A program made the translations under genes and the position numbers. Shown here in pieces: positions 1-12,000 of a DNA stretch of 64,000 nucleotides. The stretch covers positions 32,229,528-32,293,527 of the forward strand of contig NC_091142.1 of assembly GCF_041381155.1 (NCBI RefSeq), read 5' to 3'. The stretch is from Argopecten irradians. Its lineage: Eukaryota > Mollusca > Bivalvia > Pectinida > Pectinidae. The notes beneath the pieces were generated by a model. It was not told where the DNA came from. It worked only from the letters and a program-made list of their open reading frames with translations, and did not search any database. Within the stretch, counting starts at the first letter, position 1, and each line of letters begins with the position of its first letter.

Positions 1-1257
1 CTTCTACTGTTCAAGATAATGTTAGATAGTTGCCCATCCATAATAAAAATGTAATGTTCTCTCTCACTATATGAATATATTTATTCATTATCCAACTTTG
101 TATTATCTAAAGCAATTGCCATCATTTATATGTCATTGTAGTTGGGAAAGGCTTTAATAAGTTGTAATAACTTGTGCCCGATCCTTTTGTAAATTTGTTT
201 GCAATAAAATACGTTTAAACTAATTTCATGAATAACATACTATAGAATATAAAAATAATGAGAAATTTATGTAAATTTATCAAAGTTAAGGGTCATATAA
301 TTTGTCCTCCTTCTATGTTGCATTTCTTGACTGTTGTAAATTTGTTTCTCTACACAATGTATTTTGTAAAGAGACTAACAAAGTTTGAAGTTTGACAAGG
401 GTATAAACATTCAATGTTAACATTAGATGTATCTTGATATATTAATCTGCTGGATGTTACAACTATCAACATTTAAATAGGCCAGACTTTAAAGATCCCT
501 ACGGACAACCGAGGAAAGTTCACGTCTTCAGACAATTTTCACCTCCATTTCAAAAACGATTTAACTCTATCACGTCCAGTCGAGAATACTCGCCTTATCA
601 GCCTGAATTCTCGCGTTATCTCGTAGATGAAACGAGACCGTTCCTGGGGTAGATACGTACGTGCTATGTAGAACGGTACGAGATGCACGAGCTTCATTCG
701 CACATGTCAATCATGCGAGATGCACTGGATAAATGCATTCCAGAATGAAGATTAAACCTTTCACAATTTGACAAAGAATTGTAATAGAATGTGAAGCCCG
801 CAGTTCCCTGTGACAGGCAAGATCTTCTGGCTTTCGTAAATGCTAACTATATCAGATGCATATCAACTCCGGAACGAGGCGAGACATTGACAATATCTCT
901 GAGAGAGATGGACTAGCACAGGCACATAGACACATCCAAAACCATTCAGATGGAATCCAGTTTGACAAATTAATTTACCTAACGTAAACCATGTCTGTTT
1001 TCCTTGTATAACTTTATTATAACGACCCGACGTGTAATCGAGTTTCAGCTTGACAGCATTATCAATTACTACAACGTCCGAGTTAACATAACAATCCAAG
1101 TATGAAGTTAAATGTAAGGCTTAGTAAAATGTCAACTTTTTCTGCTGTTGTATTTTTGTATTCTAATATTGGGTATGGCGGAACATTTCCAATAACAACT
1201 TAACTCAAATGTTGAATATTCGATGAATTCGCATCGCCGCCTTGCAAGTCACAACTA
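1..1257. other. Intergenic, no gene recognised
   Basis: AT-rich, with a slightly GC-richer stretch at about 480-960. The only structured element is a single copy of part of the neighbouring minisatellite unit (agtatgaagttaaatgtaag) near 1100. Confidence 0.5.
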
Positions 1258-2020
1258 TTGATGGCGATATAAATCTTAAATATATAATTGATGGCGATAT
1301 AAATCTTAAACCTATAACATAATAATCTTAGTATGAAGTTAAAGGTAAGGCTTTAGATGGCGATATAAATCTTAAACCTATAACATAATAATCTTAGTAT
1401 GAAGTTAAAGGTAAGGCTTTAGATGGCGATATAAATCTTAAATATATAACATAATAATCTTAGTATGAAGTTAAAGGTAAGGCTTTAGATGGCGATATAA
1501 ATCTTAAACCTATCACATAATAATCTCAGTATGAAGTTAAAGGTAAGGCTTTAGATGGCGATATAAATCTTAAACCTATAACATAATAATCTCAGTATGA
1601 AGTTAAAGGTAAGGCTTTAGATGGCGATATAAATCTTAAATATATAACATAATAATCTTAGTATGAAGTTAAAGGTAAGGCTTTAGATGGCGATATAATC
1701 TTAAATTAAACCTATAACATAATAATCTTAGTATGAAGTTAAAGGTAAGGCTTTAGATGGCGATATAAATCTTAAACCTATAACATAATAATCTTAGTAT
1801 GAAGTTAAAGGTAAGGCTTTAGATGGCGATATAAATCTTAAATCTATAACATAATAATCTTAGTATGAAGTTAAAGGTAAGGCTTTAGATGGCGATATAA
1901 ATCTTCAATCTATAACTAATAATCTCAGTAATGAAGTTAAAGGTAAGGCTTTAGATGGCGATATAAATCTCAATATAACTCTATAACATAATAATCTTAG
2001 TATGAAGTTAAAGCTTTAGA
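1258..2020. repeat. 66-bp tandem array
   Basis: About 11 units. The unit boundary gatggcgatataaatc occurs at 1356, 1422, 1488, 1554, 1620, 1686, then 1756 (a 70-bp unit), 1822, 1888 and 1954. Units are nearly identical (core: agtatgaagttaaaggtaag). Every frame is interrupted, so it is not coding. Confidence 0.95.
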
Positions 2021-4894
2021 TAAAGTCAATGTTATGTTTATAAATGCTTTATCGTTGTACTACAACCGGGTTCCAATATTTCCAATGTTTCGTGTCTACT
2101 TTATTTTGGATATATTCGTGAATACATAAATCCGCGATAAAGGGCTCTTATTGACAATCGTAGTACATATGATATCTATACATGTGAAGTGAAGCATTTC
2201 GCGTTTGAACAATCACGTGTGAAAATGTGTATCTCTTACGAATGAAGTCGTATTATTATATTGTGACAAAGGCTATATATTGGTAACGATGATGAAATAA
2301 TCCAAAATCTAAACACAAAGGTTGAATATGTAGATATTTGCATTTGACACCAATAGTGTCAACAACACAATTATCAATAATTAAATGTGCACATGTTTAC
2401 AGATAAAAAAAACGCGTTTATTTAGATATGGTGGTACAATATTAGTCACATGTTACAATATCATTATAAATCCAAGAATGGAACAACAAGATTCACCCAC
2501 TAGCTATCGGGAAGTGTGATTTCATACGAAACTTTTCTTGTATCATAAACATTATACACAGAAATAATGCACATTGAGCTCAGTAGATGCAATCGAGTAT
2601 TGTAAAATGGAGTGTAAATATAAAATGAACTATGACTCAAAACGCATATTATACTAGAACAATGTAAGTCAAATACGCTGATTAAATAGTCTAGAGATAT
2701 CCAATTCGTTAATTCTTTTTTACACAAGGTATATGATTTTCTTTGTTTTCACAATGGGTATTTTGCATTTGTCAGAAGCTACGGTTAATGCAATAATGGA
2801 TCAAGAGTATACCTTAGCATAAATAGACGACACCATTTTCTGTCTACAATATTGCGGCTAACAGTTATACCTGTGTGTTTTTGGAAGCTGTATAATATGC
2901 GTTTGTACTCTGAGTACTGAGAATAGAGAATAATAGAGAATTAAGAATATTAAAAATTATCAATTATAACACTTCACAATAAAGTACTGTATTTATATAC
3001 GAAGTGAGTGGATACATCCTTATGTTCAGTGAAGCCCTCGAATGTGTTATTTGGTTTTGTTTTACGCGAACATAAACCTAGTTACCACAGATTGTGTTCT
3101 GTATAAATCCATTTGTTATAAATTATTTGTGTTCTCACTACTCGAAGGAACAGAAACAATAGTGTAAACATTTGGTTCCAAATTACGCCTACTATATCAC
3201 GTGTCTGACAGCTAAACGACGCACGTGTCATCGGAGTCGGCCTCTAAGCGCACGTGTAGGCCAAAGAAACATATGCATGATGGCATTCTGGTATTATGCT
3301 GTTTCCATCTAATATTTGTTTCAAGAAAACGTTGATGAGCATCAGAATCAGGTCAAACGAATCCACGTATTAAAGATTTATAAAATAGTCAAAAATAAAA
3401 AAAAATCAGGGTCCAAATTAACTGTCAAGTATTCTAAGAAATGTCATTATAAATCTATCTGGAATGGTTTCTCCTCACGTTTAACAAAAGTATGAGGATA
3501 ACGACAGATATATGATGTGGAGGTATACATGCCTGTAGAAAATTAATCGCACTAACAGGTGTAGTGAGTGTTTTGGCAAAATGTGTCTTAAAATTTGATG
3601 AAGGTGTAAAATGCTGAAATAGATACACTCCGGAAAAGCTACAGGATTCGGTGTTATCTGGGAATCTTGTCTGGACAAGTTGCATCTGTTGGTGAAGCGG
3701 AGGTCGTAATGGCGCATTCTTGCTAGCCTCTGGGGCTGATCGGAGCAGTGAACACCGCTCTCATTGTTTATGTTTCTCGTCTTGTGTTTATACATTGTGT
3801 TAATTTGCGAGAGGAAGCGACCAGTGCGACCCTATCACGATCGGAACGCTTGCCAAAATGTACGCGTAAAGCTACAAATGTCACGTGCATCCGTAACTTC
3901 ACGCGCTAAGCTTAATCCTAAAATAAACCTGATCTGAGAAAATGAAAAGAAGAAAAATAAACATCAAACTGCATTACAATATGTTTTGAGGAGGTTGTCC
4001 TAAGCCAATTGTAAATAAGTTTGTATAAATTGTCTAATCGATGGCATTCATAATAGTTATTTTCTCGGACTAAGTATCATCTTCAAGCTGTAATTGCCAG
4101 GCGGAACTTTGGTTTTTGCCATACACAGTTTATCATACAAATGACCTTCACCCCAAAAAGACATTTGTCATCCGTTTTTGGAAGCAAGAGACTATTTTTT
4201 CAACATAAATACCCTATCATAATAGATTGGCGATGTATACAGCAACGAAAAAAATTAAAAACTCTTTTTTACTTTTCCACGTTTCCTTGCTGCTTAGCAA
4301 ACCGCGTCATACGAGTTGACCCGAGATTATGTCAGAGATAGCGGATGTAATTTGTGTTTTGTAAATAAAAAACCGTACCCCACTCAATGATTTCGGCTGA
4401 TAGTAGAACTAGTGTGTTAATCATATGCTTGTTATTCTTTATCTCCAAGGAGAGCGTATATGCTATGGGCGCCTTTAAATGTAAATAAAAATTACTCATA
4501 GACAGCATTTTTAATTTACTGCCCAAAAACAATGAAAAAATTTACGAAACCAAATGTAAAAGAAATTTTATCTTCTCCACACAAAATTAAGAATTCTTTG
4601 AAACGTAAAGTCTTATCAATGATTTATATGATAATCCCGATGAATGATATGTATTAGTGTACCTGTCTAGACACACATTGCTGTCTAAAATATCAATTAC
4701 ATTATTGTTTAAAGTTTGTACTTTTATATAAATGTCTGATAGGTGTTATAGAGCAATTTAACTGCCATAGTAACAATGCACCAATTCATATTTTACATGT
4801 ACTTTTCGAAGTGATTTTATACCAATCTTTAGACTTGTTTGATTTGATTTGTTTAACATTTTATTAACAACCAGGATCATTTAAGTCCTATGTT
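2021..4894. other. Intergenic, no gene recognised
   Basis: AT-rich unique DNA. Three CACGTG E-boxes cluster at 3198-3256. Short open frames near 3.5-3.8 kb have no recognisable similarity or splice context. Confidence 0.5.
3198..3256. promoter_or_regulatory. Cluster of three CACGTG E-boxes
   Basis: Palindromic CACGTG at 3198, 3222 and 3251 in a GC-richer pocket. The motif suits bHLH factors; no gene start lies nearby, so function is unknown. Confidence 0.3.
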
Positions 4895-5060
4895 TAAGAG
4901 GTAGATAAAATCCAGAGTACACGGAGAAAAATTACCGACCTGCAGTCAGGGCCTGACATCTGCTCTATATGGAATTGATATGGGGGACTTGATGTAATAT
5001 GTCGGGGCATCTTAACCACCCAATCGAGGCGGACCCTGAAATTGGTATCACGTTTTACCA
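4895..5060 (-). mobile_element. tRNA-derived SINE fragment
   Basis: On the minus strand it reads gggtggttaagatgccccga, catattacatcaagtccccc, then gcaggtcggtaatttttctc, cgtgtactctggatt and a tctacctc end. This matches, with decay, a SINE arrangement I know from bivalve genomes: a tRNA-like head, then a conserved centre ending in a ctccgggtactccgg-type segment. Exact family not determined. Confidence 0.55.
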
Positions 5061-5295
5061 TGCAGAGTAGCCACTTGTGAAAGTGTGCAAATGAACTGTA
5101 GAAAAATCTCAAAATAGTGTTCATGAAAAACAGGGAAAGTATGTGGTGCTAGATAAAGCAAATTGTGATATACTTTAATTAGCATTTCCAAAATATCTAG
5201 CAAGCCGATACCACTCTGCTGTCAAAATTACCCTGCTACAATGCTTTAGAATAAAATCTTGACAATACAACATCATTAAAGTACATGTATTTCCT

Positions 5296-5385
5296 GACGT
5301 AGTGATGTTGTACCAGGGTAGAAATTATAACAATAATTCAGACGTAGTGATGTTGTACCAGGGTAGAAATTATAACAATAATTCA
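5296..5385. repeat. 45-bp tandem duplication
   Basis: Two copies of a 45-bp unit starting gacgtagtgatgttgtacca, at 5296 and 5341, essentially identical. Confidence 0.85.
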
Positions 5386-8300
5386 GAGTTAAGATTATAT
5401 CATCAATTAGACAAATGGTGTGTCTGATAAGATGATTAAATGAGAAGAAAAAAAACTTTAGTAGAAACAAAGCACCAATAAGACTAATGTTTCTATGGAA
5501 TTAAGAGCCTAAAGATGCCATCAGAAATGTTGAATGCAATCCTTGCATCTCTTTTCTAGTCAGACGTTGGTAACTGACGATTTTGGTAAATGCAGTTTAG
5601 GGAAGACTAGTCAACATGTTGATTAACTTCATGGTTTAGTTTACATTTGTATAAGGGCGAAGCACTTCTTTGGTAACGTATAAGTGAAAATTTAAGAAAA
5701 ACTCCAATTTTCAACGTCCATATCAAAATTGGCAAATAAAGTTTTCGGGAGCCATACTGATTTCAGATGTGAATGATTGGTGAAAAATCACCATGGATAT
5801 GAACGCTTTGAAGTAAGATCATTACATTATCAATAAGTGAAACGCTCTGGTGATTCCGATGAAATTAATCTTTATCCGCGGCTCGATGTAATCGCTCGCC
5901 ATATATAAACAAACCAATGCATTGTCTTAGATTTTACCTCGATTTGCATTGTGTTTGCCGTTGTTGAAGACAATAACGTTTATTTTTCATGAGAGCAAAA
6001 TTGTATTAGTTAATTTCATTTCTTCAGTTGAAATTATGAATTCGTTATATCGATGAATCTTTGTTTTGTTTGAGAACAAAAATGAACTATCCACTTATCT
6101 GGTTATTGCAATTTTATGCTTTGTCATATATTGAAACATAACTAATAGAACCATGATCCATATGTAATCAAGCGAACTTTAACAATATGTTGCTCTTTTT
6201 AAAGTAATTTTTATTTTCATTTCTTCACAAAGGTTAAAGATGTGTAAAGTTATGTTTAGTTACCAGACAGCTAAATTAAAATTAATCGAATAAAATATAT
6301 ATATATAACTTGTTCAAATGGCTGTTCTATCCTTGAAGATAACGAATGATTAATTCATTATAGATGCGAAATTCCTTGGGATTTCATCATAAACTTGTAA
6401 CTCATCACTTAAATAATTCGTTCTATAGCTGATTTTAAATCATATGCTCAGAAACCAACATCTCTTTACTCTCTATACACATGTTATTTCCTCCTAATTT
6501 AACCATTGATCTAACTGAAGAATACGAGATGACTGATACTATCGGTAGACAAAAAACGACATTTGATGTAGGACAGAAATAAATTTGTCGTCTTAAAGGT
6601 CGGTAGTTATTTTAACAATAACCTATCATTCACAATAGTAGGCGTAATTATTTAAAAAATCAAGTTTACATATCTTAACGGCAATCTTATTTGAGCTCCT
6701 TCCACGGTAGAACACTTTCACCAAGATATCTGTATTCTATTTTCTGTAGGTTATTGACTCTGATACTCAAACCATTATCTAAAAGTTATTATATTTTTTA
6801 CCAGTGCGTCTTTAATTCTGGGTCATTAAATGATAAGTATTAATAAAACAAAAATAAAATAAAATGTCAGTCAAATATCACTTAATCGATTAGTTAGTCT
6901 ATTCAATGTCGTTTTCCGTTGTTTTTATTCAATTTGAGATATAGTGACATTTTACAAGCAAGACAAAGGTTCCGTTCGCGCATGAATACACATATATAAT
7001 TCCGAAATAAACAGAATAACATTATATCGCTCCCTTGAGTAGACCCGCCATCACCATTGTGACCTACGATGTAGCTCTAGGACCTAACTTTTGACTTATT
7101 GGGCTTGTCCAGTCCCTTAAGATCACGTGCATGTTTAACGGATGAGGTGGAGTTACGGTAGACCGACACCGAACTGATTGGGTGTGTTTGTCTGATGCTT
7201 GGTTTATGTAGAGTAAACCAGAAGGGAGAAGAGTTATGGAAGGTCAGTAGGTTGTATCTTGTCCCCAGGGATCTTTAGATGTAACGATACATCGCATTGG
7301 TCGATATCTCTGGATATAACGGTCAATTGCATTGGTCCTTTGATAAAAATGCTCAAGTGCACAAATTCCTCTTATTTAGTTGTAACAAAAACGCTTTGTC
7401 CGATGCGATATCTATCAAAACTGTAATCAATGGTAGCTGTCGTTGTTTTTTGTATACTTTTGTATTTTATATCTTTTATCAATTTATTGGATATGTGCTG
7501 AATCTCCTCTATTCCCATTGACTACATTTTATATGGTTACGTGTGTTTCGATATATAGCATAACGACTTGGTGTTTCCGTTTTTAGAAACATCAAGTCAA
7601 TTTTCCTTCTGTGACATCATTACCCAAACGTTGAGTTCTTCAAGATGACGTGGTTCTATCGCAGTTTTTTTCTAATAATTAACATATCCATCGGATAATT
7701 ATTTTGACATTTGTCAAAGTATCTACATATCAAATTAGGGGCTTTTGATTCGGTTCGTTTGGCGTTATACCTATACCGCCTTAGTAGTTAATTCATTTAA
7801 TAAACTTAATTCTACCAAGGTAGAATAACGCCATATGGATCTCAACAAAGCTCCATAGTTGATAATTTTAGTATTTGATGTTCAAAGATATATTTTGATA
7901 AAAACGACAAAGATCCTGTTTGAAATATCAAAACATTTTAATATACATCAAGTGATTTAAACATAATTTGAAGAAAAAAACACATGAGAATCATAAATAG
8001 AAAAATGTTCGGGAATACATATTATGTATTAAATAGCGCCGCTGTCAATGCACGTGCGTTTAATGCATTTAATGCACGTGTATTTATATCATTGCACATG
8101 TAGGTATCTGTTTAGCTAAGCTCTGTATGATAATTTAAATTACTGCCTGTTTAAAGTCATTAATATTGTTACCAATAACCAAGTTCCCGGCAATCACAAA
8201 AATACAAAAATAAAAGTTCTAAGTATGTATAAACATGATTTTACTCTTTTAGCTCTTTTCTCTACAGAACACTTCCTCTAAAATATGCTTGTGCGTATTT

Positions 8301-8626
8301 GCTCTAATCATTATTATGTATTAAATGGATTCTTCGATAAAATTCCATGGCGTCAAAATTATTATGCTTACAGTATTTGACAATTTTCATATTATTTATT
8401 TATTTGAGCATTTGTTGGTAGAACATACATTGTCAATTAGTTGAAATGCTTTTTATAAAAGGCAGTTTTGAAGACTAATTACATATAGGAGATATTTCAA
8501 AAGTAAAGTTACAAAAACAGAGCAGAGTTCTGAAACTGTATCATATTTTATAGATTCACCCTTTTAAAACGTTATAATCATTTTAACAATATCGGGCACT
8601 TTTGGTTTTTTTGGAATTGTTGGATT
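5386..8626. other. Intergenic, downstream of Tbx1/10
   Basis: AT-rich unique DNA without recognised genes. A small imperfect inverted repeat lies at 7759-7836 (tggcgttat / ataacgcca ends, attctaccaaggtagaat inside). Several CACGTG or GCACGTG motifs occur near 8050-8100. Confidence 0.45.
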
Positions 8627-8632
8627 TTATTT
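8627..8632 (-). terminator. Candidate polyadenylation signal of the Tbx1/10 gene
   Basis: Minus-strand AATAAA about 130 bases past the TGA. It is the nearest canonical hexamer I found, but this DNA is AT-rich and such hexamers are frequent. Confidence 0.35.
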
Positions 8633-8759
8633 CAATAATATCCAGTAATGTTAAGTAAGACTAGTTGCTGAAACACACATACACCAACTGAACACATACA
8701 GAACACATGGGAACACAATATGGGAACTCAGAATGGGAACACAATAGGTCACACACGCG

Positions 8760-9019
8760 TCAGAAGTTGTATCCACACGTTGTCCCTTGGTAAATCTCTT
8801 TCATTCGCGCATGATGAAATGTCTGGTATTCCATGCTCCGTGAATATGGCGAGGGACGAGATTTCGACGTCATCATGTACGTCTCGTGAGAGTAGGGAAC
8901 ATAGTTATAACTGTCTGTATATGACCCCCGGGGCGGAAGTCTGAGGGGTGTGGTCGATAGTCCAGTGTTCACTACCCCGGTGGGGGACATACAAGTAGAG
9001 TCGTCCGATTCAGATGAGC
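8760..9019 (-). CDS. Tbx1: Tbx1/10 terminal coding exon 7
   Basis: Acceptor gtattcctccag at 9020, then 2 bases completing a Cys codon and 85 codons to a TGA at 8762-8760. The peptide is Ser/Thr/Pro/Tyr-rich ([19 protein letters not shown] ... ending TTCGYNF), typical of an unstructured transactivation or repression tail. GC content is clearly higher than the surroundings. An AATAAA on the minus strand at 8632-8627 lies about 130 bases after the stop. Confidence 0.75.
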
Positions 9020-12000
9020 CTGGAGGAATACAGATCAAGATATTATGAATTTGATTTTTGCATTTGAAGCAAAGGATTTAAAATCAATCGAGAAATATTC
9101 CGAATTGGTTTTACTAATAACGTCATTCTCTAAATAATAATGATATATTTCACATAACATACCTAACGTGATTAACATAGTTTAACTCTTTACAAGTATC
9201 TAATACATTACTAAAATGCCTAAAACACTATCTTAAATTCAATGTGGTATTAATGTGTTGCTTTTTAGTTCAGTTTAGTATAAACATGTTTTTGGTGTTA
9301 TTGACAAGTTCATATCATGACAACAAATATCAATACCAAAACAGTAAACAATTAAACGTCCTTTTTAATTGATAATTCCTTAATCTATATATTATAGATA
9401 CGAAAATAAGAATTATAAATGAGAACAACAAGAATAAATATCAATGTTTTTTCTTACATTTTTCTTTGTCGTCGGGGGACCGTTTCCTGGTAACGTTTGA
9501 GATATGGAGGGAGCTTGGACGGTGTTGGTTCCGAGGCCGGGAACAGGGATTCAGATGGGATATCACATCCACCATACTGTTCAAGGGAAAATCAAAGGTA
9601 ATACGTTAACTATACTGGTCAGGGAATAAATTAGAGGTAATAATTTAATTATACTGGCCAGGAAAAAATCAGAGGTAATACGTTAATTATACTGATCAAC
9701 GAAAAAAAGCAGAGGAAATACCTTACCTACATTGGTCAACATAAAATTCAGAGGTAATACGTTAACTATACTGGTTAAGGGAAAAAACCAGAGGTAATAT
9801 ATTAACTTAATTGGTCGACGAAAAAATCAAACGTTATACGTTAACTCAAAGATTTATAAACCCTTGGTTAACTATATATACTGTTCAGGGAAAAAATCAG
9901 AGGTAACTACGTTAACTATACTGGTCAACGAAAAAATCAGAGGTAATTAATTATTTATACTGTACTCATAAAAACAGAAACAGGACGTTAGCAATACTCG
10001 TCAGAAAACAAGTTAACCATATTTACTGAATTATGTAAAAATACATTCAGATATTCTGTTGTAAAATCCTTAAAAACGAGGCCCTGTATAGAAACAGAAG
10101 TACTGTAACATCTAAAACATAAATTACAGCTAGTATGATATATTTACAGCTAGTATGAAATATTTAAAACTAGTGTGATACATTTAAAACTAGTATGATA
10201 CATTTACAGCTACATATGTAGTATGCTACCTTTAAGACTAGTATGATACATTTACAGCTAGTATGATACTAGTGTGATACATTTAAAACTAGTATGATAC
10301 ATTTACAGCTACATATGTAGTATGCTACCTTTAAGACTAGTATGATACATTTACAGCTAGTATGATACATTTATACATAGTGATCGCTTCCCCGACTTAC
10401 CACTCGTTTGGATCAACATCTCGAAATCCTTTGGCAAACGGGTTACTAGCTATTTTGAGCTGCGTTATCTGAAAAATGAATAGAGCGTTTTACACGAATG
10501 TTTTAAAATAGCTAAATAATTCAATATGCCATGAGCTGTCACCTTCAATTAAAATCTCATTAGTTTATCGAAACAAGCAATGTGGAATGTGTAAAATCAT
10601 TTTTTGATAGTTTTAGACCTGTACTTAACCTTTCCGTGGGTTTTTTCTGTTGGTTTTTATGCTATCATAACAAGCTCAACTTATTTGCACCAAAAATGTC
10701 ATAATGACAAATCACGACCGTGATGCTATCCTTGTTTATAAAACAGCGTACATATTTTTCTGTGGCTTTTAATGATTTCTACAGCTTATTTTACTAAAAC
10801 ATGGAGATGTAAATAAACTACAAAAGAACATAAACTACAGAAGAACAAAAACAAATAGCGTTATACCCCTATAAAATAGTTTCTATGTAAACTCTATTGA
10901 CAAAAATGCCAATAAATGAACTGCTCCGTCGAGCGGTTCAAAGAACTGTTAAAATGTGCTGGTGGACCGGAGTGACGTCACACCTACAGTTCGTGACGTC
11001 AATGCATTGTTTTGAGTCAATAGGTATAACAAAACTGATATCGACTGGATTTTCGGGCAACAGATGATTTGTTGGACCCTCAAATAAACTGTTGCCCTCG
11101 GCCTTCGACCTCGGGTCCAACAAATCATCTGTTGCCCTCCATCCCAGTAAATAACTGTATAATATGCTATTTATGTCATACAACATATCAATAATACAAT
11201 ACGTACATATAAATAACATTTAGGGAACACTTGTGACAATTATTAGATAATAATCAACCAATCGGGGATTAATCTAATATTTGTTGTGTTTGGTATATAT
11301 CATCCTTATCAAATAAATATAGCAATACGTTCTATTTAATTGCATTTTCATCAAATTTTCATTCCAAAACAATTGAAATGGGACTGAACAACATACAGGG
11401 CCTATGACAGTTTCTCAATTTAATGTTTCCTATTCGATATTGAACAACAGACAGGGCCTATGACCGTTTCTCATATTAATATTTCCTATTCGATATTGAA
11501 CAACAGACAGGGCCTATGACCGTTTCTCATATTAATTTTTCCTATTCGATATTGAACAACAGACAAGGCCTATGACCGTTTCTCATATTAATATTTCCTA
11601 TTCGATATTGAACAACAGACAGGGCCCCATGACCGTTTCTCATATTAATGTTTCCTATTCGATATTGAATCATACCTTGTAATTACTGATAGACCGATCA
11701 CTAAAGCCCCATATCACACGTTAGATGTACTTACTCTATGGTTCTGATAGGCCGTTACAGCCATGAACTTGGTCTCTGGAAATATGTAGGTCTTGAAGTT
11801 TTCTGTGTTTGAGCAATCTTCAGATTTAGGATTAACGTACACCACGTGGAAGCGAGGCTGGTATTTATGCATTGAATTCAGTATTATCTGTAAAACAATA
11901 TGTAGTCGTTTATCACAAAATAACAAAATAATATGAACGATAATAACAATATGATGTCGGCCATCACAAAATAACAAAATAATATGAACGATAAAAATGT

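Larger units (their letters stand above)
10469..11734. other. Tbx1/10 intron between exons 4 and 5
   Basis: 1.27 kb. Contents: AT-rich unique DNA, two full CRE palindromes (10973 and 10994), a fold-back element (about 11044-11149) and a 56-bp tandem array (11376-11670). No additional exon was recognised. Confidence 0.7.
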
